Made by a program: the position numbers and the translations under genes. Below are positions 17,021 through 25,895 of a stretch of DNA of 64,000 nt, piece by piece. The notes under the pieces were generated by a model that worked only from the letters and a program-made list of their open reading frames with translations, made no database searches and was not told the origin of the DNA. Each line of letters begins with the position of its first letter. Positions within the stretch are counted from its first letter, which is position 1. The DNA lies in the NCBI RefSeq assembly GCF_002556635.1, contig NZ_MWMO01000006.1:1-64000 (forward strand), written 5' to 3'. Source of the DNA: Novosphingobium sp. PC22D. Lineage in GTDB: Bacteria > Pseudomonadota > Alphaproteobacteria > Sphingomonadales > Sphingomonadaceae.

Positions 17021-17673
17021 GAGGTCCCGCCTTTTGTGCCAAGCTGGACCTCGGTGACCCGGAGCGCCTTGCCTGCCGATGTGACGACGGCAGGCGTGTG
17101 GCGAATGCCGAAGCGCGCGGTCAGCCGGCCACCTTGGTCGAACCAGAACCGGCGCTGGTGCGGCTTCATCGCATCAAAGGGCGAGCCAGCGACGAAGATG
17201 ATTTTGGCCCCTTCGGCGCTGTGGCTGCGCACGGCCCAGTCGACCTGCGTCTGGTCCGTTCCGTCAACGAAGATCAGGTCCTGTCCGAGCGCGACATGGT
17301 CGAGCGGATTAACCCGCGTGCCGCGAGCAGCGATCAAATTGCCCTTGTCGTCGCGAATGTCGGCTTCGAGCACGATCGAGGGGTCGAACAGCCATTGCCG
17401 CCGCTCGCTCGCGGCCGAAAGCCCGGCGACCGGTTTGGGACGCCGCACGCTCATCGTCGCCTGTTCCTGCATCCGGCGTTGCAGATCGGCGATCTGGCCC
17501 GAGGCTTCGAGTGTCCTCAGCCTTGCTTCGATGGTGGTGAGCAGGTCCTCCTCGATGATCGGGAAGGTCTGGCCCATCTGGCCATGGTCGGCGGCCTGCA
17601 CCATCGAGATCACGGGCCAGCCTGCCGAAAGGGCGAGTCCAAGCCCCAACACAATGCGATGGCGCGGGTTCAT
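17017..17673 (-). CDS. traW: TraW, F-type pilus assembly protein
   Basis: A 218-residue periplasmic protein. The ATG at 17673 overlaps the trhF stop by ATGA and is followed by a signal sequence ending near MVQAADHG. The family features are the coiled N-terminal helix (EEDLLTTIEARLRTLEASG), the RRQWLFDPSI motif and a C-terminal domain with IRHTPAVVTSAGKALRV. TraW partners with TrbC in pilus assembly in F. Confidence 0.9.
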   Translation of the reverse strand: MNPRHRIVLGLGLALSAGWPVISMVQAADHGQMGQTFPIIEEDLLTTIEARLRTLEASGQIADLQRRMQEQATMSVRRPKPVAGLSAASERRQWLFDPSIVLEADIRDDKGNLIAARGTRVNPLDHVALGQDLIFVDGTDQTQVDWAVRSHSAEGAKIIFVAGSPFDAMKPHQRRFWFDQGGRLTARFGIRHTPAVVTSAGKALRVTEVQLGTKGGTS

Positions 17674-18188
17674 AGCACCGATTCCCCGGTGCCGACGATC
17701 CTGTCCCGGCAGACAAATCCCACATCGGCATAGCGGCTGTCGAAGCCGTCGGCATGCGCGGTGCCCAGGTAATAGCAATGCTCGGGGATGCGGCCCACCG
17801 GTCCGGGCTCCAGCTTTTCGCCGCGTTTGCTGAAGGCCTTGATCCTTGCGACCTCGCGCCCATCGATCAGCACGACGGGTCCGTCGCGTGTCACCACATC
17901 GCCCGGCATGCCAAGCACGCGCTTGGCGAAGGGTGTTGGCACCTTCCCGAAATGCGCAACGATCAGCGGCGTGCGCGGCGGATTGAACACCACGAAGTCG
18001 CCGCGCCGGGGATCACGCTGCCGGTCGATCCAGAACGCCCAGTTGGGGAGCGACTGGGTCGTATTGATGAGCAGCGCATGATCGTCGCGCCAGGCGGCGA
18101 GCGCTGAACTGCCCGCAAGGCACAGGCCCAACCCGCCGACCGCCAGCCAGCGCCGGGCCTGGCGCGAGGGTTCACTGGGCGGGGCCAC
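17670..18188 (-). CDS. trhF: TrhF/TraF-type S26 signal peptidase of the transfer system
   Basis: A 172-residue single-span membrane serine protease of the S26 family. Catalytic serine S46 in TTQSLPNW and lysine K89 in PFAKRVLGMPGD are both present. I chose the GTG at 18188, preceded by GGGAGG at a 6-base spacing, although an open frame continues upstream inside trbI. Homologues process or cyclise pilins in several conjugation systems; here the natural substrate would be the product of traA. It overlaps trbI by 17 bases and traW by ATGA. Confidence 0.88.
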   Translation of the reverse strand: MAPPSEPSRQARRWLAVGGLGLCLAGSSALAAWRDDHALLINTTQSLPNWAFWIDRQRDPRRGDFVVFNPPRTPLIVAHFGKVPTPFAKRVLGMPGDVVTRDGPVVLIDGREVARIKAFSKRGEKLEPGPVGRIPEHCYYLGTAHADGFDSRYADVGFVCRDRIVGTGESVL

Positions 18189-18720
18189 TGTCTGCCTCCC
18201 CGGCGGGTCCGGCCATGGCGGCGCGCATGGCGCCCATGACATCGCTTCCATCGGCCGCAGCAGGCTGCGGCATGCGGACCTTGGTATAGATCTCGCGGCG
18301 CAGATCGGCAGTGATGTCGGGAACTTCGCCGGCGAGCACGGCTTCGCCCACCAGCACGATCTGGCCTGAGCGGTCCCGCGCCTTCAGGCTGCGCTCGATC
18401 TCGGCCATGAACGCGCGAGTCTCCGCGGTTACCTGGTCGGGCAGGGTTGCCGAGCGCGCCTGGGCCTGGACATATTCGCCGACGATACTGGAGAGCTGCA
18501 CCTTGGCGATCGGCGGCAGACCGGCATCGGCGAGAAGTTCCCTGGTTACCCACGCGCCCCACAGGCCCGCCGCGACCAGCGCGCTCACAAGCGCGACCGG
18601 GACAAGGTCAAGCTTGCGGGGCGTATGGCGCCTGGGCTTGCGCGCCAATGGATCGGTCTCCTCTTCGGACCTATCATCGAACAGCGGCCCGTTACCGGCC
18701 GGCGGCATGTTCCTGGCCAT
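18172..18720 (-). CDS. trbI: TrbI, F-type inner-membrane transfer protein
   Basis: A 182-residue bitopic protein: basic, proline-rich N-terminus (ARKPRRHTPRKLDL), one transmembrane helix (VPVALVSALVAAGLWGAWV), then a periplasmic helical domain. Size, topology and the place between traC and the S26 protease/traW fit F TrbI, which influences pilus length. Longer upstream readings overlap the preceding gene in another frame, so the ATG at 18720 is preferred. It overlaps the neighbouring small gene by 29 bases. Confidence 0.82.
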   Translation of the reverse strand: MARNMPPAGNGPLFDDRSEEETDPLARKPRRHTPRKLDLVPVALVSALVAAGLWGAWVTRELLADAGLPPIAKVQLSSIVGEYVQAQARSATLPDQVTAETRAFMAEIERSLKARDRSGQIVLVGEAVLAGEVPDITADLRREIYTKVRMPQPAAADGSDVMGAMRAAMAGPAGEADSGPAQ

Positions 18721-19060
18721 CGGGCCTCTCCTTGCTGGGTGCAATGAACGAGATGAGCACGGGCAGGCGCAGCACGGCGACAACGAGGAACACCGCGCCC
18801 GAAGCGAGCCAGAACTGCGCGCGGAACGCGGCCTGGCGCAGCGGATCGGCAGCCAGGTAACGGCTCGCGAAGTTGTGGAGATGGAGCACCAGCCCCGCGA
18901 AGGTGAAATCGCCAAGCGCGGCAAAGAGCAGCGCCCAGCATGCGGCGACGAATGCCATGCACACCGCCAGCCACCCGCAAAGCCTGAGCGTCACATAGCA
19001 GGCCCTCGCCCACCAGCGATCTGACGCACTGTTCCGCGCGGAGGTTGCAGGCACGCTCAC
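18692..19060 (-). CDS. Two-helix membrane protein between traC and trbI
   Basis: A 122-residue protein with two strongly hydrophobic segments (LCGWLAVCMAFVAACWALLFAALG and FWLASGAVFLVVAVLRLPVLISFI) and a loop rich in aromatic and histidine residues. GTG start at 19060 overlaps the traC stop by GTGA, and the end overlaps trbI by 29 bases, so it is firmly embedded in the operon. No named F component matches; it is a plausible extra inner-membrane part of this transfer system. Confidence 0.72.
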   Translation of the reverse strand: MSVPATSARNSASDRWWARACYVTLRLCGWLAVCMAFVAACWALLFAALGDFTFAGLVLHLHNFASRYLAADPLRQAAFRAQFWLASGAVFLVVAVLRLPVLISFIAPSKERPDGQEHAAGR

Positions 19061-21678
19061 TCTGCAGCCTCCTGCTGGAAGCCGCCTGCAACTTCGCTTT
19101 CATGAAGATCAGGCGCGCCGGGTTCGAGCGGCACAAAATCGGGAAAGGCAATGCGCTCGATCGCGTCGGGCAGCGCCATGCCGCCATTGACCAGTTCTTC
19201 GATTGCGGAGAACACGCGCGGGCTCGAGGAATAGAGCGTGGCCGAATAGGGATCGAGCACGAGGCGGCCGACGCACAGCGTCTCGGGTCCCTTGATGAGC
19301 ACGTCGGAATATTCGGTGCCGTTGCGCTTCAGGGACCGCAGCAGCGTTTCGGTATAGCGGTCCATCTCGAAGCGCTGGTGGCGCGCGAGATCGTTGATCG
19401 TCTCTTCCTTCTGCTGGAGCACCACCGACCAGTCGGAATTTTCGAGCGCTGCAAGCGAGCCTTCGGACTTGTAGAAATCATTGAGCGATTGCGTCGCAGT
19501 GACAAGCGCGCCGCCATATTTGCGGCAGGTGCGCGCATAGGTCTCGATTGCCTGGCCCATCTGGCCGCCGCCCAGCAGCTGCCAGGCCTCGTCGATCATG
19601 GTGAGCTTGGGCACCGAGCGGTCGAGATCGCGCATGACCCGGAGCGTCAGGAACATGAGCGCGGTGAGCGCCACCGAACGCAGTTCGGGCTTGGAGGAAA
19701 GGTCCGAGAGCTCGAACACGGTGAGCCCGGCGGAAAGATCGATCGAACAGGCGCCGGCAAAGAAGCCCCCGTAAGTGCCCCCTGTAAGGAACGGCGCCAT
19801 GGCATCGGCGAGATCACCGGCAAATGGCGATGGCAAGGCGCGCAGCGCGGCAGCGACGTGGTCGATGGTCCCATCGCGCTGGTGTTCGCGCCAGACTGCG
19901 CTGACCGCCGAATCGATGAGCCCGCGTTCGGTGTCCGAGAGCCTGTCCTGCTGGCGCGCCATCTGCCCGACGATGGCCTTGAGCATGGCAAGGCATTCGA
20001 CCTCGTAATCCTCGCCGTCCGCATCGTCGGTGAGCGCCGCGGCGTCGATCATGTCGAAGGGATTGAGCGAGAAGCCGGCAGACAAACGGAACTCGACGAA
20101 AGCGCCGTCGAAGGCCTTGGCCATGTGTTCGAACGAGCGGCCGTCATCGATGACGATGACCTTCGCGCCGGCTCCCGACATCGCGGCGCAGACATCCTGG
20201 AGGAACACCGATTTGCCCGAACCCGACTTGCCGAAGACCGCGACATTGTGATTGCCCGCCTGGTTCTGGAACGGCGACCAGAAGAAGGGTTGCCCGCGCC
20301 GTCCGACCAAGAGGACATGCGGGATCGTCCCGCCGAGCGGCTCGCCCTGGACCGGTGCGATGGCCGCAGCCGTTGTCGTCAGCATCGTGCGAAAGCGCTT
20401 CATGCGTTTGAGATCGGCGGAAAGCCCGTTGGGCAGCGACAGCGGCATGGCGGCGAGCAGCCCCATGACCTGGAGGTAGCGCTCGTCGATGAGGTCCCAA
20501 CCGGCAGCCTTGTAGACCGACTTCACAAGCCGCTCGTTGACGTCGCCTTTGCCGAGTGGCGACAGCGCGCCGACGCCGTAGTAGACCTGCGCCAGCTTGC
20601 GCCCCTGGCGGATCTCGGATTGCACATATTGCCATTCGTCGCGCTGGTCGGAAAGCTGGGGCAGGAAGCGCGCTGAACGACTGTCGGCAAGGCTGGTCGT
20701 GCGCATGACCTTGAGGCCTGTGCGCGAGGCGACGGCTTCCTCGTCCTGGAAGGCCAGCGCGAGCACGGTCATGACGTTGCAGCCAAAGCGCAGCTTGTCG
20801 TTGACCATGTCGCCGATGATCTTCTGCACGTCCCAGGGCGCCCATTGTTTTGGCAGGTGTCGCACCCCAAAGAAGCGCCAGTCGAAGGCGTCGGGCACGA
20901 CCTCGCCGATGACGGGCACGCCATCGAGCTTTTCGCCGGTCGGACGGAAGCGTTCGGTGCGCAGCACGATCCGCTCAGGGCTGACCTGGGTCTCCATGTC
21001 GCGGCGGATGCACTGGACGTTAATCGGATCGAGCTCGGAATAGTGTTCGGGCCGGTCGGCATTATCGACCGATGGGCAGAGGAAATCGTCAAGAAAGGCG
21101 ATAAGCTCGACCGGACCCATTTCGCGCGCGGGTATCGAGAGCGCCTGCAAGGTACCCATGAGGCTTTCGCGCACGGTCGAAAGTACGTCGGCGCCGGTCG
21201 ACGATCTGAGCGAGGCACCGACCGAAAGGATCACGCGGTGCGAACGCAGGTAGAAAGGCGCGTCACGCGAGATCGACATCCAGGCGCCGCGCCGCAGCCA
21301 GCGCGCGCGGTGCTCGGCGGCGCGGCCATAGACGCCCTTGGCGACAATACGCGGCATGACCCAGTCGGCGATACGCTCGCCTACCGAGGGGCTTTGCCAG
21401 TGGATCAGTTGGATTTCGCAGCCTGAGGGTACGGCGTCGGACAGGAATTGCGTCAGGATCTCGCCGCTGCGCTCGTCGGCGCCCATCATCGGCGCGAGTT
21501 CGAGGATGAACCCGATCGATTCCGTGTTGATGAACATCCGCGCCTTGGCATCGTAGCTGCGGTAGGGAAGCCAGTTCGACAGCATTGGCGCGCCGAGCAG
21601 CGGGCGCTCGGCCTCGGGCCGGGCGCTTTCGCCGAAGACGAGGTCGAGAAAGCTTTCCCAGAATCCGCGCCGCGCCAT
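19057..21678 (-). CDS. traC: TraC, VirB4-type ATPase of the F-type T4SS
   Basis: An 873-residue ATPase that powers pilus assembly at the inner membrane. Walker A GKSGSGKS lies near 482-489, the first acidic strand AKVIVIDDG about 30 residues later, and Walker B LTMIDEAWQLLGGG near 690-700. The N-terminal ~330 residues carry the TraC-F domain (GLKVMRTTSLADSRSARFLPQ). It starts 5 bases after the traV stop. Full-length for the family (F TraC is 875 residues). Confidence 0.96.
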   Translation of the reverse strand: MARRGFWESFLDLVFGESARPEAERPLLGAPMLSNWLPYRSYDAKARMFINTESIGFILELAPMMGADERSGEILTQFLSDAVPSGCEIQLIHWQSPSVGERIADWVMPRIVAKGVYGRAAEHRARWLRRGAWMSISRDAPFYLRSHRVILSVGASLRSSTGADVLSTVRESLMGTLQALSIPAREMGPVELIAFLDDFLCPSVDNADRPEHYSELDPINVQCIRRDMETQVSPERIVLRTERFRPTGEKLDGVPVIGEVVPDAFDWRFFGVRHLPKQWAPWDVQKIIGDMVNDKLRFGCNVMTVLALAFQDEEAVASRTGLKVMRTTSLADSRSARFLPQLSDQRDEWQYVQSEIRQGRKLAQVYYGVGALSPLGKGDVNERLVKSVYKAAGWDLIDERYLQVMGLLAAMPLSLPNGLSADLKRMKRFRTMLTTTAAAIAPVQGEPLGGTIPHVLLVGRRGQPFFWSPFQNQAGNHNVAVFGKSGSGKSVFLQDVCAAMSGAGAKVIVIDDGRSFEHMAKAFDGAFVEFRLSAGFSLNPFDMIDAAALTDDADGEDYEVECLAMLKAIVGQMARQQDRLSDTERGLIDSAVSAVWREHQRDGTIDHVAAALRALPSPFAGDLADAMAPFLTGGTYGGFFAGACSIDLSAGLTVFELSDLSSKPELRSVALTALMFLTLRVMRDLDRSVPKLTMIDEAWQLLGGGQMGQAIETYARTCRKYGGALVTATQSLNDFYKSEGSLAALENSDWSVVLQQKEETINDLARHQRFEMDRYTETLLRSLKRNGTEYSDVLIKGPETLCVGRLVLDPYSATLYSSSPRVFSAIEELVNGGMALPDAIERIAFPDFVPLEPGAPDLHESEVAGGFQQEAAE

Positions 21679-21683
21679 GGCTC

Positions 21684-22859
21684 TTAATCCTCCTCGACGG
21701 CGGGAAATGATGCGGGCGGGTTGGTCGCCGTCTGCTCGCCAGGCACCGAAGGCTGCGCAGGACTTGCAGGGCCCGATTCCGTCTGGGGTGCGCTGCTGCT
21801 AGTCGGCTGCGCGCCCATAGGCGATACGGCGGGTTCGCGCGCCACCGGAAGTCCGCCGGGCGCTTTGGCGGTCTGGCCAAGGCGCGCGTCGACTTCGGTC
21901 TTGATCGCATCGATCGGGTTGGCTGTACGCCCGGCATTGCTTCTTGCCCGGGCAGCAGCAACCACGCGCGCATCGGGCGGACCGGCAGGAGCAAGCGCGC
22001 TCACTGCTGGCGCCGGGTCGTGAGGCCCGGCTGACATTGCCGCCGGCATTTCGGGAATGGACGGGCCGGAACCCGGTGCCGCGAGCGCCGATGTTGGTGC
22101 AGCCCCTGAAAGCTGCATCCACCCGCCTTCGTCGGCGACCGTGTGCACGACGCGCGGCTCGTGGAAATTGCCCGCGCCATCGACATAAGAGGGAAACACG
22201 ACCTTCAGGACGCGCCGCTCGCGATGGACCAGGTCAGGCCGCACCGCCGCCAGCCTTCCCCGGCCCTCGTGCGTGGCGGCAGAGGACCTGACGCTGGAAT
22301 GTCGGGGTCGCCGCTCGAAAGTCGGCCCTGCCGGAAACCGTGTTTCGGGTGAAAGCGGCCGCGCGTTCTGAATGAGGCTGAGCGCCTGGTCGTCGATCAC
22401 CGTCGATGGCGCGCAAGTACCGCCCGGCGCGCTGCACGAGAAGCTGCCCTTCACATTGCTACCGAGAAAGGCCGTACAGGCGGCCAGCTGCGTCGCGGCC
22501 AGTCCGACAGCAGCGATGCGCGCCGCGCGGGCAAGCCTCGAGCGTGGTTCGCAAGTGGCAAGTTCGCCGAGGCGGCAAGCGAGACTCCACAAGGCGAGCC
22601 CCTGGTCGAGCGTGAACTGCAATTCGGACAGGATAATATGTCCATGCGAGCGCCGCCACGCGCGTCGGCGCAGATGCGCGCATTCCCGCGCGGTGAGTAC
22701 CCTGCCCTTGCCCTTCGAAAATGCGGCCGCCACATCGCGCCACAAGGCGATGGCCTCCTCGCGCCCGGGATTGCGCGCGAGTATCCGCACCTGCCCGTTT
22801 GAGCGCCGCCAAACCGCCTGGCGCAGGCTCGCTAGCTCCCTATTCGTCAGCAAGTTCAC
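21684..22859 (-). CDS. traV: TraV-like outer-membrane core protein with duplicated N-terminal extension
   Basis: The TraV part begins with an internal lipobox LAAC (C128), then GSNVKGSFSCSAPGGTC, the typical TraV mature start, and a Pro/Ala-rich C-terminus. TraV forms the outer-membrane ring with TraK and TraB. Unusually, the frame is open back to a GTG at 22859 that overlaps the dsbC stop by GTGA, adding about 110 residues made of two similar units (5-46 and 56-98, sharing T-x-R-E-x-A-x-L-R, WRRS-x-G and A-L-W). No ATG lies near the lipobox; a TTG at 22592 with AGGGG upstream is a possible internal start that would give a more normal lipoprotein. Confidence 0.8.
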   Translation of the reverse strand: MNLLTNRELASLRQAVWRRSNGQVRILARNPGREEAIALWRDVAAAFSKGKGRVLTARECAHLRRRAWRRSHGHIILSELQFTLDQGLALWSLACRLGELATCEPRSRLARAARIAAVGLAATQLAACTAFLGSNVKGSFSCSAPGGTCAPSTVIDDQALSLIQNARPLSPETRFPAGPTFERRPRHSSVRSSAATHEGRGRLAAVRPDLVHRERRVLKVVFPSYVDGAGNFHEPRVVHTVADEGGWMQLSGAAPTSALAAPGSGPSIPEMPAAMSAGPHDPAPAVSALAPAGPPDARVVAAARARSNAGRTANPIDAIKTEVDARLGQTAKAPGGLPVAREPAVSPMGAQPTSSSAPQTESGPASPAQPSVPGEQTATNPPASFPAVEED

Positions 22860-23716
22860 GAGACCGCTCCCTTGAGCCAGGTCTCGAGGAAGGCGCGCGG
22901 GCGGTAGCCTTCGATGACCGCGCCGTCCGAGCGCACGATGACTGGCGTCCCGGCAATCCCCTGCTCGCGCGCGAAGCGCTCGTTGGCATCGAGCGGCGAG
23001 GTGTCACAAGCGCGGGTGTCGGTAATCGGTGCACCGGCATAGGCGGCTTTGATCGCCTTGCGCCGGTCGCGCGCGCAGAACACCTGGTTGGCAAGATCGC
23101 GGCTGCCAAGCAGCGAGATCGGCCGCTCGATGACGCGCACATTCATCGCCTCGAGTTCGCTCGCCAGCGCGCGGCAGTAGCCACAGCGAAAATCGCTGAA
23201 GACCGTGACTGTCTTGCCCGAAGGATTGCCCCAGACGATGCCGCCGGCCTCGGGCAGTGCGGCAAGCGACATCGTCCGGGGGCTGCCGGTCGCAGCCGAT
23301 CTGGCTGCGGCAGCCGTGCTGACCCCACGCCTTGGCGCTTCGACTTCCTCGGCTTCGCGCCGGCTTCCTGCCGCGCCGCCGACCAGGAGGTCAGGATTGA
23401 CTTCGAGCAGGCGCACCGCAGTCAGGTCCTGGCGCGTCTCCATGTCGTAGACCCGCCCGATCAGGAGGTAGCGTGCGCTCCTGTCGACGTAGAAGAGCTG
23501 CGAGCCAGCGGTCACTTCGCAAATTCCATCGACCACCTGGCAATCAATCTTCGAGACCTGCGTTCGCGGCAAACGCGCCTTGAGCAAGTCGGCAACCGTC
23601 GCATCGGGATCGGAAGACTGCGCTCCCCTGCCCTCGCCGGCATTGGCCCAGACCAGCGAGGCGCCGCTCCCGAGCGCGATTGCCGACAGGGCCCAGCCAA
23701 GGCGTTTCCATTGCAT
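22856..23716 (-). CDS. dsbC: DsbC-family disulfide isomerase of the transfer system
   Basis: A 286-residue periplasmic thioredoxin-fold protein with the active site CGYC near residue 180 (FSDFRCGYCRAL), the cis-Pro loop GIAGTPV, and an N-terminal DsbC-like dimerisation domain carrying DCQVVDGICEV. The ATG at 23716 has GAGGAGG six bases upstream, better than an earlier ATG that overlaps traB. DsbC genes lie in transfer operons of related F-type systems and would help fold TraN, TraU and TraH. It is coupled to traV by GTGA. Confidence 0.9.
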   Translation of the reverse strand: MQWKRLGWALSAIALGSGASLVWANAGEGRGAQSSDPDATVADLLKARLPRTQVSKIDCQVVDGICEVTAGSQLFYVDRSARYLLIGRVYDMETRQDLTAVRLLEVNPDLLVGGAAGSRREAEEVEAPRRGVSTAAAARSAATGSPRTMSLAALPEAGGIVWGNPSGKTVTVFSDFRCGYCRALASELEAMNVRVIERPISLLGSRDLANQVFCARDRRKAIKAAYAGAPITDTRACDTSPLDANERFAREQGIAGTPVIVRSDGAVIEGYRPRAFLETWLKGAVS

Positions 23717-23727
23717 CGTATCCCTCC

Positions 23728-25086
23728 TCATCCGTTGATGAACACGCCTTCGAGGAAGACGATCTCGACATCGATTCCGGTCGGCATTTCGATTACGGGC
23801 TGGTATTGTTCGGCTCGCTCGATCAAATATTTGGAGACCATATCGGCGGAAGTGGCGACGCCTTCTCCCAAGCCCCCTTCGAGTATCTCGCCAGTGCCGA
23901 GCCGCTGGCGCTTGCCGTCGACCGTCACATTGGTGCCGGTGAGGATCGAACTTGTGTTCGCCGAAAATCCGCGCCCGAACCCCCCGGCCAGCCCTGCGAG
24001 GAACGCCTGGCCGACCAGCGCGCCTTCGCGGCTTACCACCCGGCCACGGACTCCGGTCTTGCCGCCAAAAGCGATGAACCCCTTGACCTCGGATACCGCG
24101 TAGCGTCCGTTCGGCTGCGGGCAGGTCATGCGCTGGAGCTTGACGTAGACTTTCTCGGAAGAAAGGTCGCCGCGCGCAGCCCCGTTGACGAGACAGCCCG
24201 AGATATTGGTCGTGAGCAGGCGCCCGTTGTCATAGACCGAGCGCGCAGGCCCCGTGATGCGCAGCACCACCGGCAACGGATCGGTCTGGCTCTGGACGCC
24301 GGCATTGGCGTCGACGCCGACGATCACCCGCGCCAGAGCGATCGAATTGGGCGGCAGGTAATTGGCGCTGTCGGTATAGATCGTGTTGCCCTTGGGTACC
24401 GGCGATCCGTTGCCGCTCGGGCTTCCCTCGCCGAACGAGATCATGCTCACTTCGCTGCCGCGTCCCGGCAGGCCCGCCGCTGCTGCGGCCGCTTCTCCCG
24501 CAGGTGTCGTGCCATTGGCACCGCTGCGGGGCGAGCCCGCCACCTGATATCCCGGTGGACTGGTGCGCCCGTAGAGCGCGTTGGGTCCGCCAGCAGGCAT
24601 GACCGGCGACTGGCGCGCGGCGGCGAGCGCTGCGCGCAGCTGCTCGTTCTCCGCCTGGTAGGCTGAGAGGACGCGTTCGGTCTCGGGCGAAACGCTTGCG
24701 CCCTGCTCGCGCGCCAGTTGGGCTTCGAGTTGGTCGGCGCGTTCGGCGCGCGCTGCCAGCGCGCGCATGTTGGTATCCATCGACATCATCTGCGCTTCGG
24801 ACTGCGCGCGCCATTCCTTCTCGGCCATATTCTTGTTGACCATCTCGTCGACCGAGATGCCTGCGACCGCTTCGGTAAGTTCGGCCTCGCCCTTGCCCGG
24901 ACCGTCATCGAAGATGTAGAGCGAGCCGACGATGAGCGCCGCTGCCCCCGCCCCGCCGAGCAGCAGCATTTGCTTGCGCCGCGCGGCATCATTTGCCGCC
25001 ATGGCATCGCCCGGCGGGGCGGTATCGTCGTCATCGGGGACGTCGAGCGCCTTGGGCTTTTTCTGGAAGAGGCTTCGCAGGTCCAT
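23728..25086 (-). CDS. traB: TraB, inner-membrane scaffold protein (VirB10-like)
   Basis: A 452-residue VirB10/TrbI-family protein spanning the envelope. Short cytoplasmic N-terminus, one membrane helix (MLLLGGAGAAALIVGSLYIF), a coiled coil (about 85-150), a Pro/Gly linker, and the C-terminal beta-barrel domain with GNTIYTDSANYLPPNSIALARVIVGVDANAGVQ. The start overlaps the traK stop by one base (TGATG). Together with TraK and TraV it forms the core channel. Confidence 0.94.
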   Translation of the reverse strand: MDLRSLFQKKPKALDVPDDDDTAPPGDAMAANDAARRKQMLLLGGAGAAALIVGSLYIFDDGPGKGEAELTEAVAGISVDEMVNKNMAEKEWRAQSEAQMMSMDTNMRALAARAERADQLEAQLAREQGASVSPETERVLSAYQAENEQLRAALAAARQSPVMPAGGPNALYGRTSPPGYQVAGSPRSGANGTTPAGEAAAAAAGLPGRGSEVSMISFGEGSPSGNGSPVPKGNTIYTDSANYLPPNSIALARVIVGVDANAGVQSQTDPLPVVLRITGPARSVYDNGRLLTTNISGCLVNGAARGDLSSEKVYVKLQRMTCPQPNGRYAVSEVKGFIAFGGKTGVRGRVVSREGALVGQAFLAGLAGGFGRGFSANTSSILTGTNVTVDGKRQRLGTGEILEGGLGEGVATSADMVSKYLIERAEQYQPVIEMPTGIDVEIVFLEGVFING

Positions 25087-25895
25087 CAGCGTCCTCCGCT
25101 CGACTGGATGAGGTAGACGGCGGCTTCCTCGCCGGGGCCGATGGCGCTCACCGGGGTCATGAAGGCGAGGCTGCCGCGCGCGGCGAGCACGGTCTCATCG
25201 AGGTTCTGGGTCGCGCGCCCGGTGTTGCGCACCTTGAGGACGAGGCCCTTCAATTCCGCACCGCGCCATTCGCCGACCTGCTGCACTTCGAGCGGGCCAA
25301 TCCGCACCGGCTCGAGCACCGAGGCGCGCATGTCATAGCCTTCGATAGGCTCGCCCCGGTACATCGCCTGCGCAAGCCGTACCGCTGCATCCTCGGGCGA
25401 GGTGCTCAGTTCCCAGTCGCGGGCGCGATCGCTGGCGATCGCCTCGTTGGCGACGAACACCTGCTCGGCTTCCTGCCCACGCACCTGGCAGACGAATTTG
25501 TAGACATAGCCCTTGCGGGTCGTGCCGAAGAACGAGATGGCGGCGCGAGGGAAACCGTCGGGCACCGAGATGTAGATGTCGCCGCGCACCGGCTCGTTGA
25601 CGATCTTGAAGTCTTCGGCCGGATTACCGGTCGAGATCTTCGAGACCGAGGCGAACTGGTCGCCGGCCAGACTGATGCGGGTAAGGTCCTTCGCCGAGGC
25701 CACGCACTGCACCGTGCCGTTGTCAGCGGTGAACACGTTCTGGTCGGCAAGCGCGGGGCTCGCGAGCCCGGCCAGGCCAATCGCGATGAGCACGCTGCCC
25801 AGAGGTCGTCCAACGAAGGCGAGCGGCCTGCTGGCAAGGGCCGTTCCGGCACCCACCAGGCCCCAGGCGAGGTTCCACGAGATCGGGGCGATCAT
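25086..25895 (-). CDS. traK: TraK, outer-membrane core secretin-like protein (VirB9-like)
   Basis: A 269-residue exported protein with an unusually long N-terminal region before its signal cleavage site (ASPALADQNV). The mature part is all-beta and contains the TraK signature of small loops (GDIYISVPDGFPRAAISFFG, KGYVYKFVCQV). ATG at 25895 overlaps traE by ATGA. It bridges TraV and TraB in the core complex. Confidence 0.9.
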   Translation of the reverse strand: MIAPISWNLAWGLVGAGTALASRPLAFVGRPLGSVLIAIGLAGLASPALADQNVFTADNGTVQCVASAKDLTRISLAGDQFASVSKISTGNPAEDFKIVNEPVRGDIYISVPDGFPRAAISFFGTTRKGYVYKFVCQVRGQEAEQVFVANEAIASDRARDWELSTSPEDAAVRLAQAMYRGEPIEGYDMRASVLEPVRIGPLEVQQVGEWRGAELKGLVLKVRNTGRATQNLDETVLAARGSLAFMTPVSAIGPGEEAAVYLIQSSGGR

